A stretch of 64,000 nucleotides of DNA. Origin: Candidatus Villigracilis propinquus. GTDB lineage: Bacteria > Chloroflexota > Anaerolineae > Anaerolineales > Villigracilaceae. Both the position numbers and the translations under genes were made by a program. Shown here in pieces: positions 1 to 9,411 of this stretch (the stretch's first letter is position 1; the number at the start of each line of letters is the position of its first letter). Below the pieces are notes generated by a model. That model was not told the DNA's origin. It saw only the letters and a list, made by a program, of their open reading frames with translations, and did not search any database. The stretch spans positions 186,001 through 250,000 of the forward strand of contig JADKDM010000010.1 in the NCBI GenBank assembly GCA_016714565.1, read 5' to 3'.

Positions 1-5
1 TGCGC

Positions 6-248
6 ATGGGAACATTTTTTATTGTGATCGGGCTGGGTGCCCTTGTTCTCTTCGTCACCTCCGATATCGCCAAACAGGTGGACTTTGACTACCTGTTCCT
101 CTCCATGCTCATGTTTGCCTTGGGGTGGGCGTTCCGTCGCAAGAAGGCTCCTCCCCCGCCTGCGGGGCGATTTGAATACCTGAGAAAAATGCGCGAGAAC
201 GCCAAAAATAAAAAAGCCGAAAAAGATAAGCCCAAAGATAAAAAATAA
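6..248 (+). CDS. Small two-helix membrane protein of unknown function
   Basis: The 80-residue product has two hydrophobic segments (about residues 3-18 and 28-42). A basic tail follows, first Arg/Lys-rich with a short proline run (APPPPA), then almost all Lys/Glu/Asp to the end. I recognise no family. The stop lies one base before the start of the CoA-transferase alpha gene, so the two are probably co-transcribed. The start at base 6 is close to the window edge, so an upstream in-frame start cannot be excluded. Confidence 0.6.
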   Translation: MGTFFIVIGLGALVLFVTSDIAKQVDFDYLFLSMLMFALGWAFRRKKAPPPPAGRFEYLRKMRENAKNKKAEKDKPKDKK

Positions 249-249
249 C

Positions 250-1152
250 ATGTCCAAACTCATTACGCTAAAAAAAGCCATTTCTGAATTCGTGAACGAC
301 GGCGATGTTGTCTACGCGGCGGGATTCACACATCTCATCCCATTTGCCGCGGGACATGAGATCATCCGTCAGGGGAAAAAGAACCTCACCCTAGCCCGCG
401 CCACCCCAGACTTGATCTACGATCAAATGGTGGCGGCGGGCTGCGCAAAGAAGGTCATTTTTTCATACATGGGCAACCCCGGCGTCGGATCCCTGCGCAT
501 CGTTCGTTCCGCCATCGAGAAAGGCGAATTGGAATGGGAGGAATATTCCCATTTCGGCATGATCACCCGCTTACAGGCGGGCGCATCGGGCTTGCCTTTT
601 TTGCCGATGAATCAAACAGGCGCGACCAGCCTTGAACAAGCCAACCCGCTTATCAAGCGCATCCCCGACCCATACGGCGGCAAGGATGTGATCGTTGTGC
701 CAGCCTTGAATCCTGATGTAGCCATCGTCCACGTGCAGCGGGCGGACAAGAACGGTAACGCCCACTTGTGGGGCATCATCGGCGAACAGAAGGAAGCTGC
801 CTTTGCCGCGAAAAAAGTCATCCTCACGGCAGAAGAGATCGTGGACGAATCAGTTATCAGGTCCGACCCGAACCGCACGATGATCCCCGGCATTGTCGTC
901 AGCGCGGTGTGTCATGTTCCGTTCGCGAGTCATCCATCCTATTCACAGGGATATTACGACCGCGACAATGAGTTCTATCTCGCGTGGGATAAGATCAGCG
1001 AATCGCCGGAAAGCATCAAGCAATATCTTGATGAATGGGTATACGGCGTCAAAGACCGCAACGCCTATTGGAAAAAACTTGGCGAGAAAACCCACAAGCG
1101 CCTGAAAGTGAAAGCGCTTTACAGCGAGAAAATAAATTACGGAAAATATTAG
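250..1152 (+). CDS. CoA-transferase family I, alpha subunit (glutaconate CoA-transferase A-like)
   Basis: A 300-residue protein of the GctA/IpdA type of family I CoA-transferase alpha subunits. The N-terminus shows the usual glycine-rich entry (DGDVVYAAGFTHLIPFA), and the alpha/beta core continues through VIVVPALNPDVAIVHVQ. The matching beta subunit is at 2071-2790, with a hydrolase gene between. Family members move CoA between acyl-CoA and a free acid; IpdAB relatives instead open steroid rings. The substrate cannot be read from sequence. The length is normal for the family, and the ATG follows the previous stop directly. Confidence 0.8.
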   Translation: MSKLITLKKAISEFVNDGDVVYAAGFTHLIPFAAGHEIIRQGKKNLTLARATPDLIYDQMVAAGCAKKVIFSYMGNPGVGSLRIVRSAIEKGELEWEEYSHFGMITRLQAGASGLPFLPMNQTGATSLEQANPLIKRIPDPYGGKDVIVVPALNPDVAIVHVQRADKNGNAHLWGIIGEQKEAAFAAKKVILTAEEIVDESVIRSDPNRTMIPGIVVSAVCHVPFASHPSYSQGYYDRDNEFYLAWDKISESPESIKQYLDEWVYGVKDRNAYWKKLGEKTHKRLKVKALYSEKINYGKY

Positions 1153-1188
1153 TGCCAGCAAAAAGTAAACTGGTAAACAAGTAAACTC

Positions 1189-2039
1189 GTGAACCATTTT
1201 CCGCATTTTGATTATGGCGGTTCTGGCACACCGCTACACTTCCTCCACGCCAACGGCTACCCGCCCGAATGTTATCAGCCACTTTTACAACTTTTGGAAA
1301 AACAACATCACGTTTTTGGGATGAAGCTGCGCCCGTTATGGGATGATACGAAACCAGATGATCTTCAGGATTGGCATCCTCTTTCCGATGACTTGCTTCG
1401 CTTCCTCTCTGACCGTGAGCCTGATCCTATTATCGGAGTTGGTCATTCCATCGGAGGCATTGTCACCCTGCGGGCAGCCATCCGCGAGCCGAAGAAATTT
1501 CGTGCAGTAGTCCTGCTCGACCCTGTACTTTTCATCCCATCCTTTATAGTTGGCTGGAATATCCTGCGCGCCATCGGGCTGGGAGATCAAGTCCATCCGC
1601 TCATTGCCGGGGCCAAACGCCGCCGGCGCACGTTTGACAATCTTGATATTGTTTTTCGTAGTTTCCGCTCCCGCTCCGTTTTCCGATACTTAAGCGATGA
1701 AAGTCTATGCATTTATATCGAAGGCATTACGCACCCAAAAGATGATGGGACTTTCGAACTGATTTACTCTCCCGAATGGGAAGCCCGCATCTACCTGACG
1801 GGACTGCGTGACTTTGATCTCTGGCGCGCCTGCCAAAACTGGAAGTGCCCACCCTCATCATCCGCGGCGCAGAGACAGATACATTTATGGAAAAAGCTGG
1901 AACGCTTGTAAAAAAGAAAAATCCAAAAATACAAGTTGTGACCATGCAAAAAGCCACCCACATCCTGCCGTTGGAACATCCGCAGGATGTGGCGGACATT
2001 ATCAATAATTTCTTAATCAATATCGACCACAAACAATAG
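1189..2039 (+). CDS. Alpha/beta hydrolase, interrupted by one frameshift
   Basis: Starts with GTG at 1189. The first frame shows the alpha/beta hydrolase order: an HANGYPPE oxyanion-side turn near residue 20, the nucleophile elbow GVGHSIGG with Ser at about residue 87, and a cap region. Around base 1832 the reading frame breaks. The C-terminal part (VPTLIIRGAETDTF and the catalytic-His strand KATHILPLEHP) continues in another frame to the stop at 2039. One missing base restores a full-length enzyme of about 283 residues. It sits between CoA-transferase subunits, so a (thio)ester substrate of the same pathway is plausible but unproven. Confidence 0.75.
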
Positions 2040-2070
2040 ACAACCGTCCGCTGTCCAATTAGGAGCCACC

Positions 2071-2790
2071 ATGCCCGAACTCAAATACTCTTCCGCCGAA
2101 TTGATGATCGTCAACGCCGCCCGCCTGCTCAAGGATGGCGATGTGGTCTTTGTCGGCGTGGGTCAACCCAACCTGGCCTGCAACCTCGCCAAACGTACAC
2201 ACGCCCCCAACCTTGTGATGATCTACGAAGCTGGCGTGATCGGCGCGGAACCTGAACGTCTGCCCCTCTCCATTGGCGACCCCACCCTCGTCAGCGGTGC
2301 GCTTTCGGTTGTGAGCATGTACGATATTTTTGCCAACTATCTCCAGCGCGGCAACGTGGACGTGGGCTTCATGGGTGGCGCACAAATTGATAAATATGGA
2401 AATATCAACGCATCTGTGATCGGTGACTACGCGCATCCAAAAGTGAGGCTGCCCGGTTCGGGCGGCTCGCAGGAAATTGCCGCGTGGGCAAACCGCTGCT
2501 ACATCATGACCCCGCACCAAAAGCGCCGCTTCCCCGAAAAGGTGGAATTCCTGACGTCTGCTGGATTCATCAACGGCAAAGGTGACCGTGAAACTGCAGG
2601 TCTGCGCGGCGGCGGCATGGTCGGCGTGGTGACAGATATTGGCATGTTGGAGCCTGATGAAACTGGTGAAATGACCCTCACCGCTTTACACCCCGGGAAA
2701 ACCGCTGAAGACGCCAAAGCCAACACCGGCTGGAATTTGAAAGTTGCAGACCGGGTGAAAATCACCGAACCTGTTACAAAAAAGAATTGA
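2071..2790 (+). CDS. CoA-transferase family I, beta subunit (glutaconate CoA-transferase B-like)
   Basis: A 239-residue partner of the alpha subunit at 250-1152. The block YEAGVIGAE around residue 52 aligns with the SENG-type motif of family I beta subunits and puts Glu53 where the CoA-ester-forming glutamate is expected; Glu54 is catalytic in Acidaminococcus GctB. LPGSGGSQEIA and a glycine-rich RGGGMVGVVTD stretch follow. IpdB-type hydrolases share the fold, so transferase and hydrolase are not separated here. The start is preceded by TAGGAG with good spacing. Confidence 0.8.
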   Translation: MPELKYSSAELMIVNAARLLKDGDVVFVGVGQPNLACNLAKRTHAPNLVMIYEAGVIGAEPERLPLSIGDPTLVSGALSVVSMYDIFANYLQRGNVDVGFMGGAQIDKYGNINASVIGDYAHPKVRLPGSGGSQEIAAWANRCYIMTPHQKRRFPEKVEFLTSAGFINGKGDRETAGLRGGGMVGVVTDIGMLEPDETGEMTLTALHPGKTAEDAKANTGWNLKVADRVKITEPVTKKN

Positions 2791-2913
2791 AAATATTGCA
2801 TAAAGAGCTCGACCCAACTGGAATTTATTTGAAGAGCGCCGCATAATTTCAGGATCATAAAATCCGTGAATCCCCCCCTTTACTCCAGCTCAGAGAAGGG
2901 GTATACAAAACCA

Positions 2914-3657
2914 ATGAACGCCACACCCATTCGACACATCCTCTTTGACCTCGGCGGAACGCTTATGCACGCCCAGAAAAACTGGGTTCCGATTCTGGCG
3001 CAGGGAGATCAGGCACTTGGTGAAAAACTACTTGAGCACAACATCAAGCTCAACCCGAAAACTTTTCGCGCGCGGCTTCACGAGTATTACGCGCAACGCG
3101 ATAAAGACAACCGCGAAACCACATATCACTTTGTCTTAAGCGAACTGCTCACAGAGTTGGGTTATGCCGAAGTCCCCGAATCAGTCATCAGGTCCGCGTT
3201 GGATGCGCTGTACTCCGTCACCCAATCCAATTGGATACTCGAAGAGGATGCAGCCGATACCCTGCAAAAATTGAAATCCAAAAATTATCAGCTTGGAATT
3301 TTTTCCAACGCCGGCGATGACAAAGATGTGCAGGAACTTATCGAGGCATTTGGCATCCGCCCGTATTTCGATTTTGTGCTCACCTCTGCCGCGTGCTTTT
3401 ACCGCAAACCCCATCCGCGCGCATTTGAGATCGCTCTCGCGCAATGGAATATCTCGCCCAATGAAGCAGCGATGGTTGGCGACAGTCTGGAGGCGGATAT
3501 GTACGGCGCGAAGAATTTGGAGATGAGTGCCATTTGGATCACACGCCGCGCACAATTCAAGGATGAGGACATGCGCCGCATCAAACCGGACTTTAGCATA
3601 CGCAAACTCGATGAGCTTCCCGCCACCCTTGAAAGAATCTCCATCACCCGCATCTGA
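2914..3657 (+). CDS. HAD-superfamily hydrolase
   Basis: About 247 residues from the ATG at 2914, which has AGAAGGGG upstream; an in-frame GTG at 2866 is less likely. Motif I reads FDLGGTL: the nucleophile Asp is present, but the usual second Asp of DxD is Gly, as in a subset of HAD proteins. A helical cap (about residues 20-100) follows, then motif II (IFSNAG), a Lys in the FYRKPHPR context, and motif IV GDSLEADMYGAK. A phosphatase- or dehalogenase-like role is inferred; the substrate is unknown. Confidence 0.8.
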   Translation: MNATPIRHILFDLGGTLMHAQKNWVPILAQGDQALGEKLLEHNIKLNPKTFRARLHEYYAQRDKDNRETTYHFVLSELLTELGYAEVPESVIRSALDALYSVTQSNWILEEDAADTLQKLKSKNYQLGIFSNAGDDKDVQELIEAFGIRPYFDFVLTSAACFYRKPHPRAFEIALAQWNISPNEAAMVGDSLEADMYGAKNLEMSAIWITRRAQFKDEDMRRIKPDFSIRKLDELPATLERISITRI

Positions 3658-3679
3658 CGTTCTGCGCGGTAATGTCAGG

Positions 3680-3685
3680 TAAAAT
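3680..3685 (+). promoter_or_regulatory. -10 element of a probable leaderless promoter (EamA gene)
   Basis: TAAAAT ends 6 nt before the ATG at 3692 and no Shine-Dalgarno is visible between them. Transcription would start at or next to the A of the start codon. The -35 match is weak. This is one of seven such cases in the window. Confidence 0.5.
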
Positions 3686-3691
3686 CCCTGC

Positions 3692-4585
3692 ATGTCCGAA
3701 AACCGTGCCCTCCCTTATATTGCTCTCACTGTTGGCATCGTCGCCTTGAGTATGTCTGCCATGTTCGTGCGTTGGGCAGATGCGCCCGGCCCCGTGACCG
3801 GATTTTATCGCCTGCTCATTTTCACGCTTTTGCTTACCCCGCTTTTCATCAAACAGCAAAAACAACTTGCGCCCATCGATAAAAGATTTTTATACTTTCC
3901 AATAGCGGGTGGAATATTTACCGCCTTCGATTTTGCGTTTTGGAATTCATCGCTAAAGTTCACAACAGCCGCCAACGCAACCCTGCTCGGCAACACCGCG
4001 CCTTTGTGGGTTGCACTGGCTTCACTGCTGATCTTTCGCGAAAAACTCAAAGGCATCTTTTGGGCGGGACTTATCCTTGCGCTGGCGGGAGCCGTGCTTG
4101 TCATGGGAAGCGACTTTCTTGTGCATCCCACTCTCGGGCTTGGCGACATCATGGCAAGTACAGCCGCAATTTTTTACGCGGCTTATCAACTCGTCACCCA
4201 GCGCGGACGGATACACATTGACCCGTTCCGCTACGCATGGCTGGTGGGCGTCAGCGCAACCATTGGCATGCTGGTCATGAATCTCGTGCTGGGAAATTCC
4301 TTCACAGGCTACTCTACACAGACCTGGTTCATTTTCTTTGTCACTGCTATTGTCTCGCAAATGATCGGGTATCTCGCCATCACCTACGCTCTCGGACATC
4401 TGCCAGCGTCCATCGTTGCACCCACCATGATCGGGCAGCCCATCCTTACCGCGGTTCTGGCAATTCCCCTGCTCAATGAAATCCCCACCACCATTCAATG
4501 GGTCGGCGGTGCGATCGCGTTGGCGGGTATCTATCTTGTAAATCAATCTCACAGGCAAAACCTGCAGGAGACACCCAATGCCTAA
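3692..4585 (+). CDS. EamA/DMT-superfamily permease
   Basis: A 297-residue, strongly hydrophobic protein with about ten predicted helices in two repeated halves (the second EamA unit begins near residue 150). This is the usual size and layout of drug/metabolite transporter permeases. Recognisable pieces are the first-helix MFVRWADAPGP and the end of the first half WAGLILALAGAVLVMG. The substrate is unknown. The gene overlaps the downstream STAS gene by 8 bp, so the two share a transcript. Confidence 0.85.
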   Translation: MSENRALPYIALTVGIVALSMSAMFVRWADAPGPVTGFYRLLIFTLLLTPLFIKQQKQLAPIDKRFLYFPIAGGIFTAFDFAFWNSSLKFTTAANATLLGNTAPLWVALASLLIFREKLKGIFWAGLILALAGAVLVMGSDFLVHPTLGLGDIMASTAAIFYAAYQLVTQRGRIHIDPFRYAWLVGVSATIGMLVMNLVLGNSFTGYSTQTWFIFFVTAIVSQMIGYLAITYALGHLPASIVAPTMIGQPILTAVLAIPLLNEIPTTIQWVGGAIALAGIYLVNQSHRQNLQETPNA

Positions 4586-5015
4586 TCCAAAACGTAAAAA
4601 GGAAAATTTCAGAGCCATGGATATCACAGCTTCTACAGCACACGGTCGCGTTCCAGTTACGATCATCCACATTCAGGGAAGCATCGACTCGTCCACTCAC
4701 CAGACATTTCAAGCCGTTTCAGAAACGATCATTAACGACGGCGCACGCCACTTGCTTATTGACCTTAAGGATGCCTACTACATCAGCAGCGCAGGACTTC
4801 GCACCATTCATATCCTGTTCAACAAATTGCGAACCATTCACAAGGATGTCAGCGACGATGAATTGCGCCTTCAAATGAAAGCGGGCTCTTACAAATCGCC
4901 CTATATCAAAGTGGCAAATCTTTCACCGCAGGCCAGGGAAGCCTTCGAGCTCAGCGGGTTTGAAACCTACATCGAAACCTTTGACGATATCGACAAAGCG
5001 GTCGCATCTTTTTGA
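4578..5015 (+). CDS. STAS-domain protein (anti-sigma factor antagonist-like)
   Basis: 145 residues. A basic N-terminal stretch leads into a STAS fold: strands VTIIHIQGSID, then LLIDLKDAYYISSAGLR, where the conserved Ser-Ser-Ala-Gly-Leu turn carries the serine that is phosphorylated in SpoIIAA-like proteins (near residue 72). Such proteins bind and are controlled by anti-sigma or serine kinase partners; no partner kinase is adjacent. The start at 4578 has AGGAG eight bases upstream; an internal ATG at 4614 is the alternative. Confidence 0.8.
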   Translation: MPNPKRKKENFRAMDITASTAHGRVPVTIIHIQGSIDSSTHQTFQAVSETIINDGARHLLIDLKDAYYISSAGLRTIHILFNKLRTIHKDVSDDELRLQMKAGSYKSPYIKVANLSPQAREAFELSGFETYIETFDDIDKAVASF

Positions 5016-5031
5016 AAACTCAGAAAGCAAC

Positions 5032-5065
5032 AAAAAACATCCCAACAATACGGTTGGGATGTTTT
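5032..5065. terminator. Bidirectional intrinsic terminator
   Basis: A 10-bp perfect stem (ACATCCCAAC / GTTGGGATGT) has A-rich sequence on the left and T-rich sequence on the right. It lies between the convergent STAS gene and purB and can serve both. Confidence 0.8.
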
Positions 5066-5085
5066 GATCTCAGAATTCGCACGAA

Positions 5086-6481
5086 TTATTTTCCGGCGAT
5101 CACGCTATCCACCAATTTTATTGCCAGCCCAATATACGAATGCGGCGAAAGTGCAGCCAATTGAGCACGCACTTTTCGCTGACTTCAACTGACTCCACCC
5201 AGGCCTTGTAATCCGCAGCCGTCAGGGTGCGTCCGCGCGTTTGCTCTTTAAGCGACTCATAAGCATTAGACTGCCCCGCCGCGCGCAGGATGGTTTGTGC
5301 GCCTTCGGAGACGACTTCCCAATGGACATTTAATTCCGCTGTTAGTTTCTCCTCATCTGGAGCAATACGCTTCCCCGCTGGAAGCTGATCCACGCCAACA
5401 GGCTGTGTCCCAACGCTGTGCCAAACGTGCGTCGGACAGTGGAGTCGGAAAGGTCACGCTGCAAACGCGAGACCATCAGTTTTTGGGCATAGTGTGTGAA
5501 AAGCGAATTCGCCACGCCAAGATTGCCCTCCAGGCGTTTTCAAAATCAATCGGGTTGACCTTTTGCGGCATGGTAGAGGACCCCACCTCCCCGGCCACAA
5601 CCTGCTGCTTGAGATACCCATCACTGATGTAGCGCCAGATATCCTGGAGATAAGTCGATCAATATGGAATTGGTCAGGCGGACAAGGTCGAAGTAACGCA
5701 CCCAATTATCGTACGGAAGGATTTGCGTGGTAAGCAAATTAGGTTCGAGTTCAAAACCAGAAACGAAATTTTTGCTGAAGGATAACCAGTCCACTTGCGG
5801 AGCGGCGGCTTGCAGGGCGTTGAAGTTACCGCACGGCTCCTGTCAGCTTGGCTTCGAAGCGATGAGAGGCAATGTCATCACGAGTCTTTTTGAGGCGGGC
5901 AATATACACAGCGAATTCTCTTCCCACGGTTGTGGGGACGGCATATTGTCCGTGTGTGCGAGCGAGCATGGGAATGGATTTGTAACGGATGGCAAAATCG
6001 GAAAGGTTGGAGATTAGAGATTGGAGATTAGGGAGGATTACCTCGTCTCTTGATTCTTTTAATGCAATGGCTTGACCTAAGCTGTTAGTATCTTCGGAGG
6101 TCAGGCCAAAGTGAATCCACGGGAGCAGGTCTTGCAAAGAGGTGTCTTGCAATTTGCTTTGGATGAAGTACTCAATGGCTTTGACATCGTGGCGGGTTTT
6201 GCGCTCATAGTCGAGGATCAATTCCGCATCGGCGTTCGAGAAATTGGTGAGGATGGATTCAAGCTGCGCAGATTCAGAATCTATCAGAGGACGAACCATG
6301 CCCGTTTTGGAAAGAGCAGCTAAAAAGTTAAGTTCGACGCGGACTCTGTCGCGCAGGAATGCAAATTCGGAGAAGAATTCGATCAAGGGGGCTAGCTGTG
6401 AGTGAGCGGGTTTGATTCTGCGAAGCGCCCATCCAACCGGAAAGCCATGCGCGAAGCAGAGCACCGAAAGCTGATAGTCAT
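5086..6481 (-). CDS. purB: Adenylosuccinate lyase, several frameshifts
   Basis: Catalyses two purine steps (SAICAR to AICAR, adenylosuccinate to AMP). The pieces, in order across at least four frames, are LDGRFAES, QLAPLIEFFSEFAFLRDRV, the catalytic-His region (MLARTHGQYAVPTT), GNFNALQ, the superfamily signature SSTMPQKVNPIDFENA and the C-terminal VDSVIAGK. Breaks fall near 6397, 5836, 5645, 5560, 5400 and 5160. Together they cover a normal E. coli-type PurB of about 460 residues, so sequencing indels are likelier than a pseudogene. The ATG at 6481 overlaps the stop of the upstream cyclohydrolase gene as ATGA. It is the last gene of the operon. Confidence 0.85.
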
Positions 6482-7561
6482 TCTTGAGATATCCTGCAGA
6501 TCATGGCGTCATAACTGCGTGCGTAGGATTGACAAGCCTTTAACGCCGAGCCCCAGCGGATTTTCTTGAAGCGGCGAGGTAAATGGTATTTCGCCCGCTT
6601 CTTCAACAGCAGACAATATCTCATTGTAATCGCCGGGGTCGCAAACGAGAAGTGACACACGTTCGTGATTTTTTGCAGCGGCACAGATCAACGTAACGCC
6701 GCCGAGATACCGCAGATGATTCTCTATGACCATCTTCATGACGTGATCAGTTCGGTTTGGCAATGGTGGTTTCCACAACTTGAAGGGATTAGAGATTGAA
6801 CCGGGCGCAGTATCGAGGTCGGCACGGCGGCGCCCCCGGCCGCCCCCCCGGGCCCCGGGGCGCCCCCCGGCCCCGGGGGCGCCCCCCCCCCGGGCCCCCG
6901 GCGCCGCCCGCCCCCGGGGGCCCCCCCCCCGGGCGGGCCCCGGCGCCCCCCCCGCCGGCGGCGGGGGCCCCCCCCCGGGGCCCGGCCGGGCGGGGGGGCG
7001 GCGGGCCCGGCCGCCCCCCCCCCCGGGGGGGGCGGGCCGGGGGCGCCCCCCCCCCCCCCGGCCCGCGCGGGCGCGGGCCCCGGCGGCCGGGGGGGGGGGG
7101 GGGGGGGGGGGGGCGCGCCCCGCCCCCCCCCGGCCCGGGGGGGGGGGCCGACGGGGGCCGCGCGCCCCGGGGGGGCCCCCCCGGGCCCCGCGGGCCCCCG
7201 GGGCCCCCCCCCCCCCCCCCCCCGGGGCCCGCGCGCCCCCCCGCCCCCCCCCGCGGGGCCCGGCCCCCGGGGCGGCCCCATATAATCCCAGCCGTGGTTG
7301 AGGAGTTCCACATGATCGGCCTCTGTTGGGCGGGCGAACGCGAGCAGTCCACCATGAATGGCGGGGTGCAAGGTTTTTACGGCCTCCCAAAATTTCTGGT
7401 GACTTGGTACAATCCGCCACTTCGGTGACGACTATGTCCTTTTCACGCAGAAGTTTGGCTGTGCCGCCGGAAGCAAGCAGGCTCCAGCCGAGAGAGGCAA
7501 GACCTTGCGCAAATTCGATGAGTCCAGTTTTATCGTGGACAGAGAGAATGGCGGTGGGCAT
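6478..7561 (-). CDS. purH: IMP cyclohydrolase (PurH N-terminal domain as a separate gene), sequence corrupted
   Basis: The first 65 or so codons give a clear MGS-like cyclohydrolase domain: AILSVHDKTGLIEFA, LLASGGTAKLL, SPEILGG and, in another frame, HPAIHGGLLA. The middle is replaced by a G/C-only stretch (6825-7279). After it the domain resumes (VTLICAAAKNHERVSLLVCD, then RSYDAMIC) and ends at 6478. The formyltransferase domain is not fused but lies separately at 8225-9400. It closes the inosine ring to give IMP. AAAGGA precedes the ATG. The true length would be about 200-220 residues plus whatever the artefact hides. Confidence 0.75.
6825..7279. other. G/C-only low-complexity block, probable assembly artefact
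   Basis: About 455 bases made almost only of G and C, mostly in short homopolymer runs, with a single A (7151). It interrupts the conserved purH cyclohydrolase frame. Normal coding sequence resumes cleanly on both sides. All long ORFs predicted within it are Gly/Pro/Arg/Ala noise and are not annotated. Confidence 0.85.
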
Positions 7562-7572
7562 AAAAAATTCCT

Positions 7573-8167
7573 TTAGTGAGTTGTGGTTTTCAAGAGGACT
7601 AATCTGAGGGTGTTCACAAGAAGCTTGTGTTCAGTTTGGTGAACACGAAATTCAAGAGATTCAAGCGTGTCTTCTGCATGAATGGGGACAATTTCAGTGG
7701 CAAGCACGGGGCCGTTATCCACGCCTTCGTCAGGGACGAGATGAACCATAACGCCAGTGTGCTTTATTTCGCCGCGTTGAAAGGCCTCAAAAGCGCTCGA
7801 TAGCGTGTGTGCCCGGGAAGGTGTTTGGTAATGCAGGATGCAGATTAATGACTCGGTTTGGGAAAGAAGAAAGAAGAGGAGAGAATTCGCATCCAGCCAG
7901 CGAGAATGATGTAGTTTGGTAGTTTGGTAGTTATGTAGCTGGCTAGTCGCAAGTCGTAGTCACTGCGCGATTCGTTTTTCTAGTTTTGAAAAATGGATAG
8001 CTTCAACCCCTGCATTTCTTGCACGGGTAAGGCCGAAGGCATCTGCTTTATTGGAGATGACGGAGGCTATGGATGCAGGAAGTTCACCAGACACGCAGGC
8101 ATCAAGAATGGCTTGGAGGTTAGAACCGTTACCAGAAATGAGAACGACAAGACGGGGAAGAAGTCAT
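7573..8167 (-). CDS. purN: Phosphoribosylglycinamide formyltransferase, frameshifted
   Basis: Transfers formyl from 10-formyl-THF to GAR. Parts in order are LVVLISGNGSNLQAILDAC (N-terminal strand and phosphate loop), IILAGWMRIL, RVINLHPALPNTFPGTH (catalytic Asn-His-Asp region) and VMVHLVPDEGVDNGPVLAT with its conserved Asp. They are spread over three frames, with breaks near 8155, 7960, 7850 and 7805. The full span fits a 200-residue PurN. The stop at 7573 is 11 bases before the cyclohydrolase start. The stretch 7911-7946 is repeat-like (GTAGTTTGGTAGTTTGG) yet still encodes protein. Confidence 0.8.
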
Positions 8168-8224
8168 CAGTTATCAGTTAAGAGTACTGCGCGTGTGTTT
8201 CCTGCGTGTTTACCTGTTTCCATT

Positions 8225-9400
8225 TTAGTGATGGAAGAGGCGGACGCCAGAGAAGACCATGGTCATACCGTATTCGTTCGCGGCTTGAATGACAATGTCA
8301 TCGCGAGTAGAACCGCCTGGTTCGAGAACATATTTCACGCCGCTGACAGCTGCACGGTCAATGCTGTCACGGAATGGGAAGAATGCATCGGAGCCAAGGG
8401 TCACAGAATCCAGCTTGGAGAGCCACTCCTGCTTTTCGTCGAGAGTCAGTTGTCGGGGCGTTTGAGCGAAGATGTTGCTCCAATCTGCTTTTTCGTTTTG
8501 AGTCACATCGTCACGCAGAAATTGATCAATGGCGTTATCGCGGTCAGGACGTTTGATGCCAGTTTTGAAACGCAAATCTAAAATAGTGGGATGCTGGCGC
8601 AGCCACCAGAGATCCGCTTTTTGGCCCGCGAGGCGCACGCAATGGATGCGCGACTGCTGCCCCGCGCCAACACCGATGGTTTGACCATCCGCGACGAAAC
8701 AAACAGAATTGGACTGAGTGTACTTGAGCATGATCCATGCGAGTGTGAGATCGCGAAGCGCAGATTCAGGCAGATCTTTTTTGGAAGTGACGATATTGGT
8801 GAAATCGGAGGGAGTGACAAGGCGATCATGATGGCGTTGCTCAAAAGTGACACCAAAAACTTCACGTGTTTCAACGGAGGAAGGTTCATAGGCTGGGTCA
8901 ATTTGCACAACGGCATATTTGCCCTGCTTTTTGTTTTTGAGAATTTCTAACGCTTCAGGTTCATAGGCGGGAGCAATGACGCCATCGGAAACTTCGCGGG
9001 CAATGAGCTTGGCGGTTGGAACATCCACGGTATCGGAGAGTGCAATGAAATCACCAAAGGAACACAGACGGTCTGCTCCACGGGCACGGGCATAGGCAGT
9101 GGCGAGAGGAGAGAGTTCAAGATCATCCACGAAGTAGGTTTTCTTGAGCGTATCTGAAAGCGGCACAGCCACTGCCGCACCAGCAGGGCTGACATGTTTG
9201 AAGGATGCCGCCGCTGGCAAATTCAATGCAGACTTAAGTTCGCGGACAAGCTGCCACGCGTTGAGCGCATCCAGAAGATTGATGTACCCAGGGGAACCAC
9301 CGAGGACTGTAATGGGCAGCTCATTATCATTTTTCATAAAGACGCGGGCGGGAGCCTGCTGAGGATTTGTGCCGTAACGAAGCGGGAGAGATGATGACAT
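8225..9400 (-). CDS. purH: AICAR formyltransferase (PurH C-terminal domain as a separate gene)
   Basis: A complete 391-residue ORF equivalent to the second domain of bifunctional PurH. It begins LRYGTNPQQAPA (LRYGENPHQ in the family), carries the catalytic KHVSPAGAA motif (KHxNPxG-like, with Ser for Asn) and ends with the family C-terminus VFSGVRLFHH. It formylates AICAR with 10-formyl-THF to FAICAR. The cyclohydrolase domain is encoded two genes downstream with purN in between. The start is 11 bases after the purDM stop. Confidence 0.9.
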   Translation of the reverse strand: MSSSLPLRYGTNPQQAPARVFMKNDNELPITVLGGSPGYINLLDALNAWQLVRELKSALNLPAAASFKHVSPAGAAVAVPLSDTLKKTYFVDDLELSPLATAYARARGADRLCSFGDFIALSDTVDVPTAKLIAREVSDGVIAPAYEPEALEILKNKKQGKYAVVQIDPAYEPSSVETREVFGVTFEQRHHDRLVTPSDFTNIVTSKKDLPESALRDLTLAWIMLKYTQSNSVCFVADGQTIGVGAGQQSRIHCVRLAGQKADLWWLRQHPTILDLRFKTGIKRPDRDNAIDQFLRDDVTQNEKADWSNIFAQTPRQLTLDEKQEWLSKLDSVTLGSDAFFPFRDSIDRAAVSGVKYVLEPGGSTRDDIVIQAANEYGMTMVFSGVRLFHH

Positions 9401-9411
9401 AAACGTTTCCT

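Noticed and set aside
2866..2913. Upstream GTG start of the HAD protein
   Set aside because: The added residues are not HAD-like, and the ATG at 2914 has a better-placed ribosome site.
6736..7428. Several long ORFs on both strands rich in Gly, Pro, Arg and Ala
   Set aside because: They arise from the G/C-only block; composition is not protein-like and the block breaks a conserved gene.
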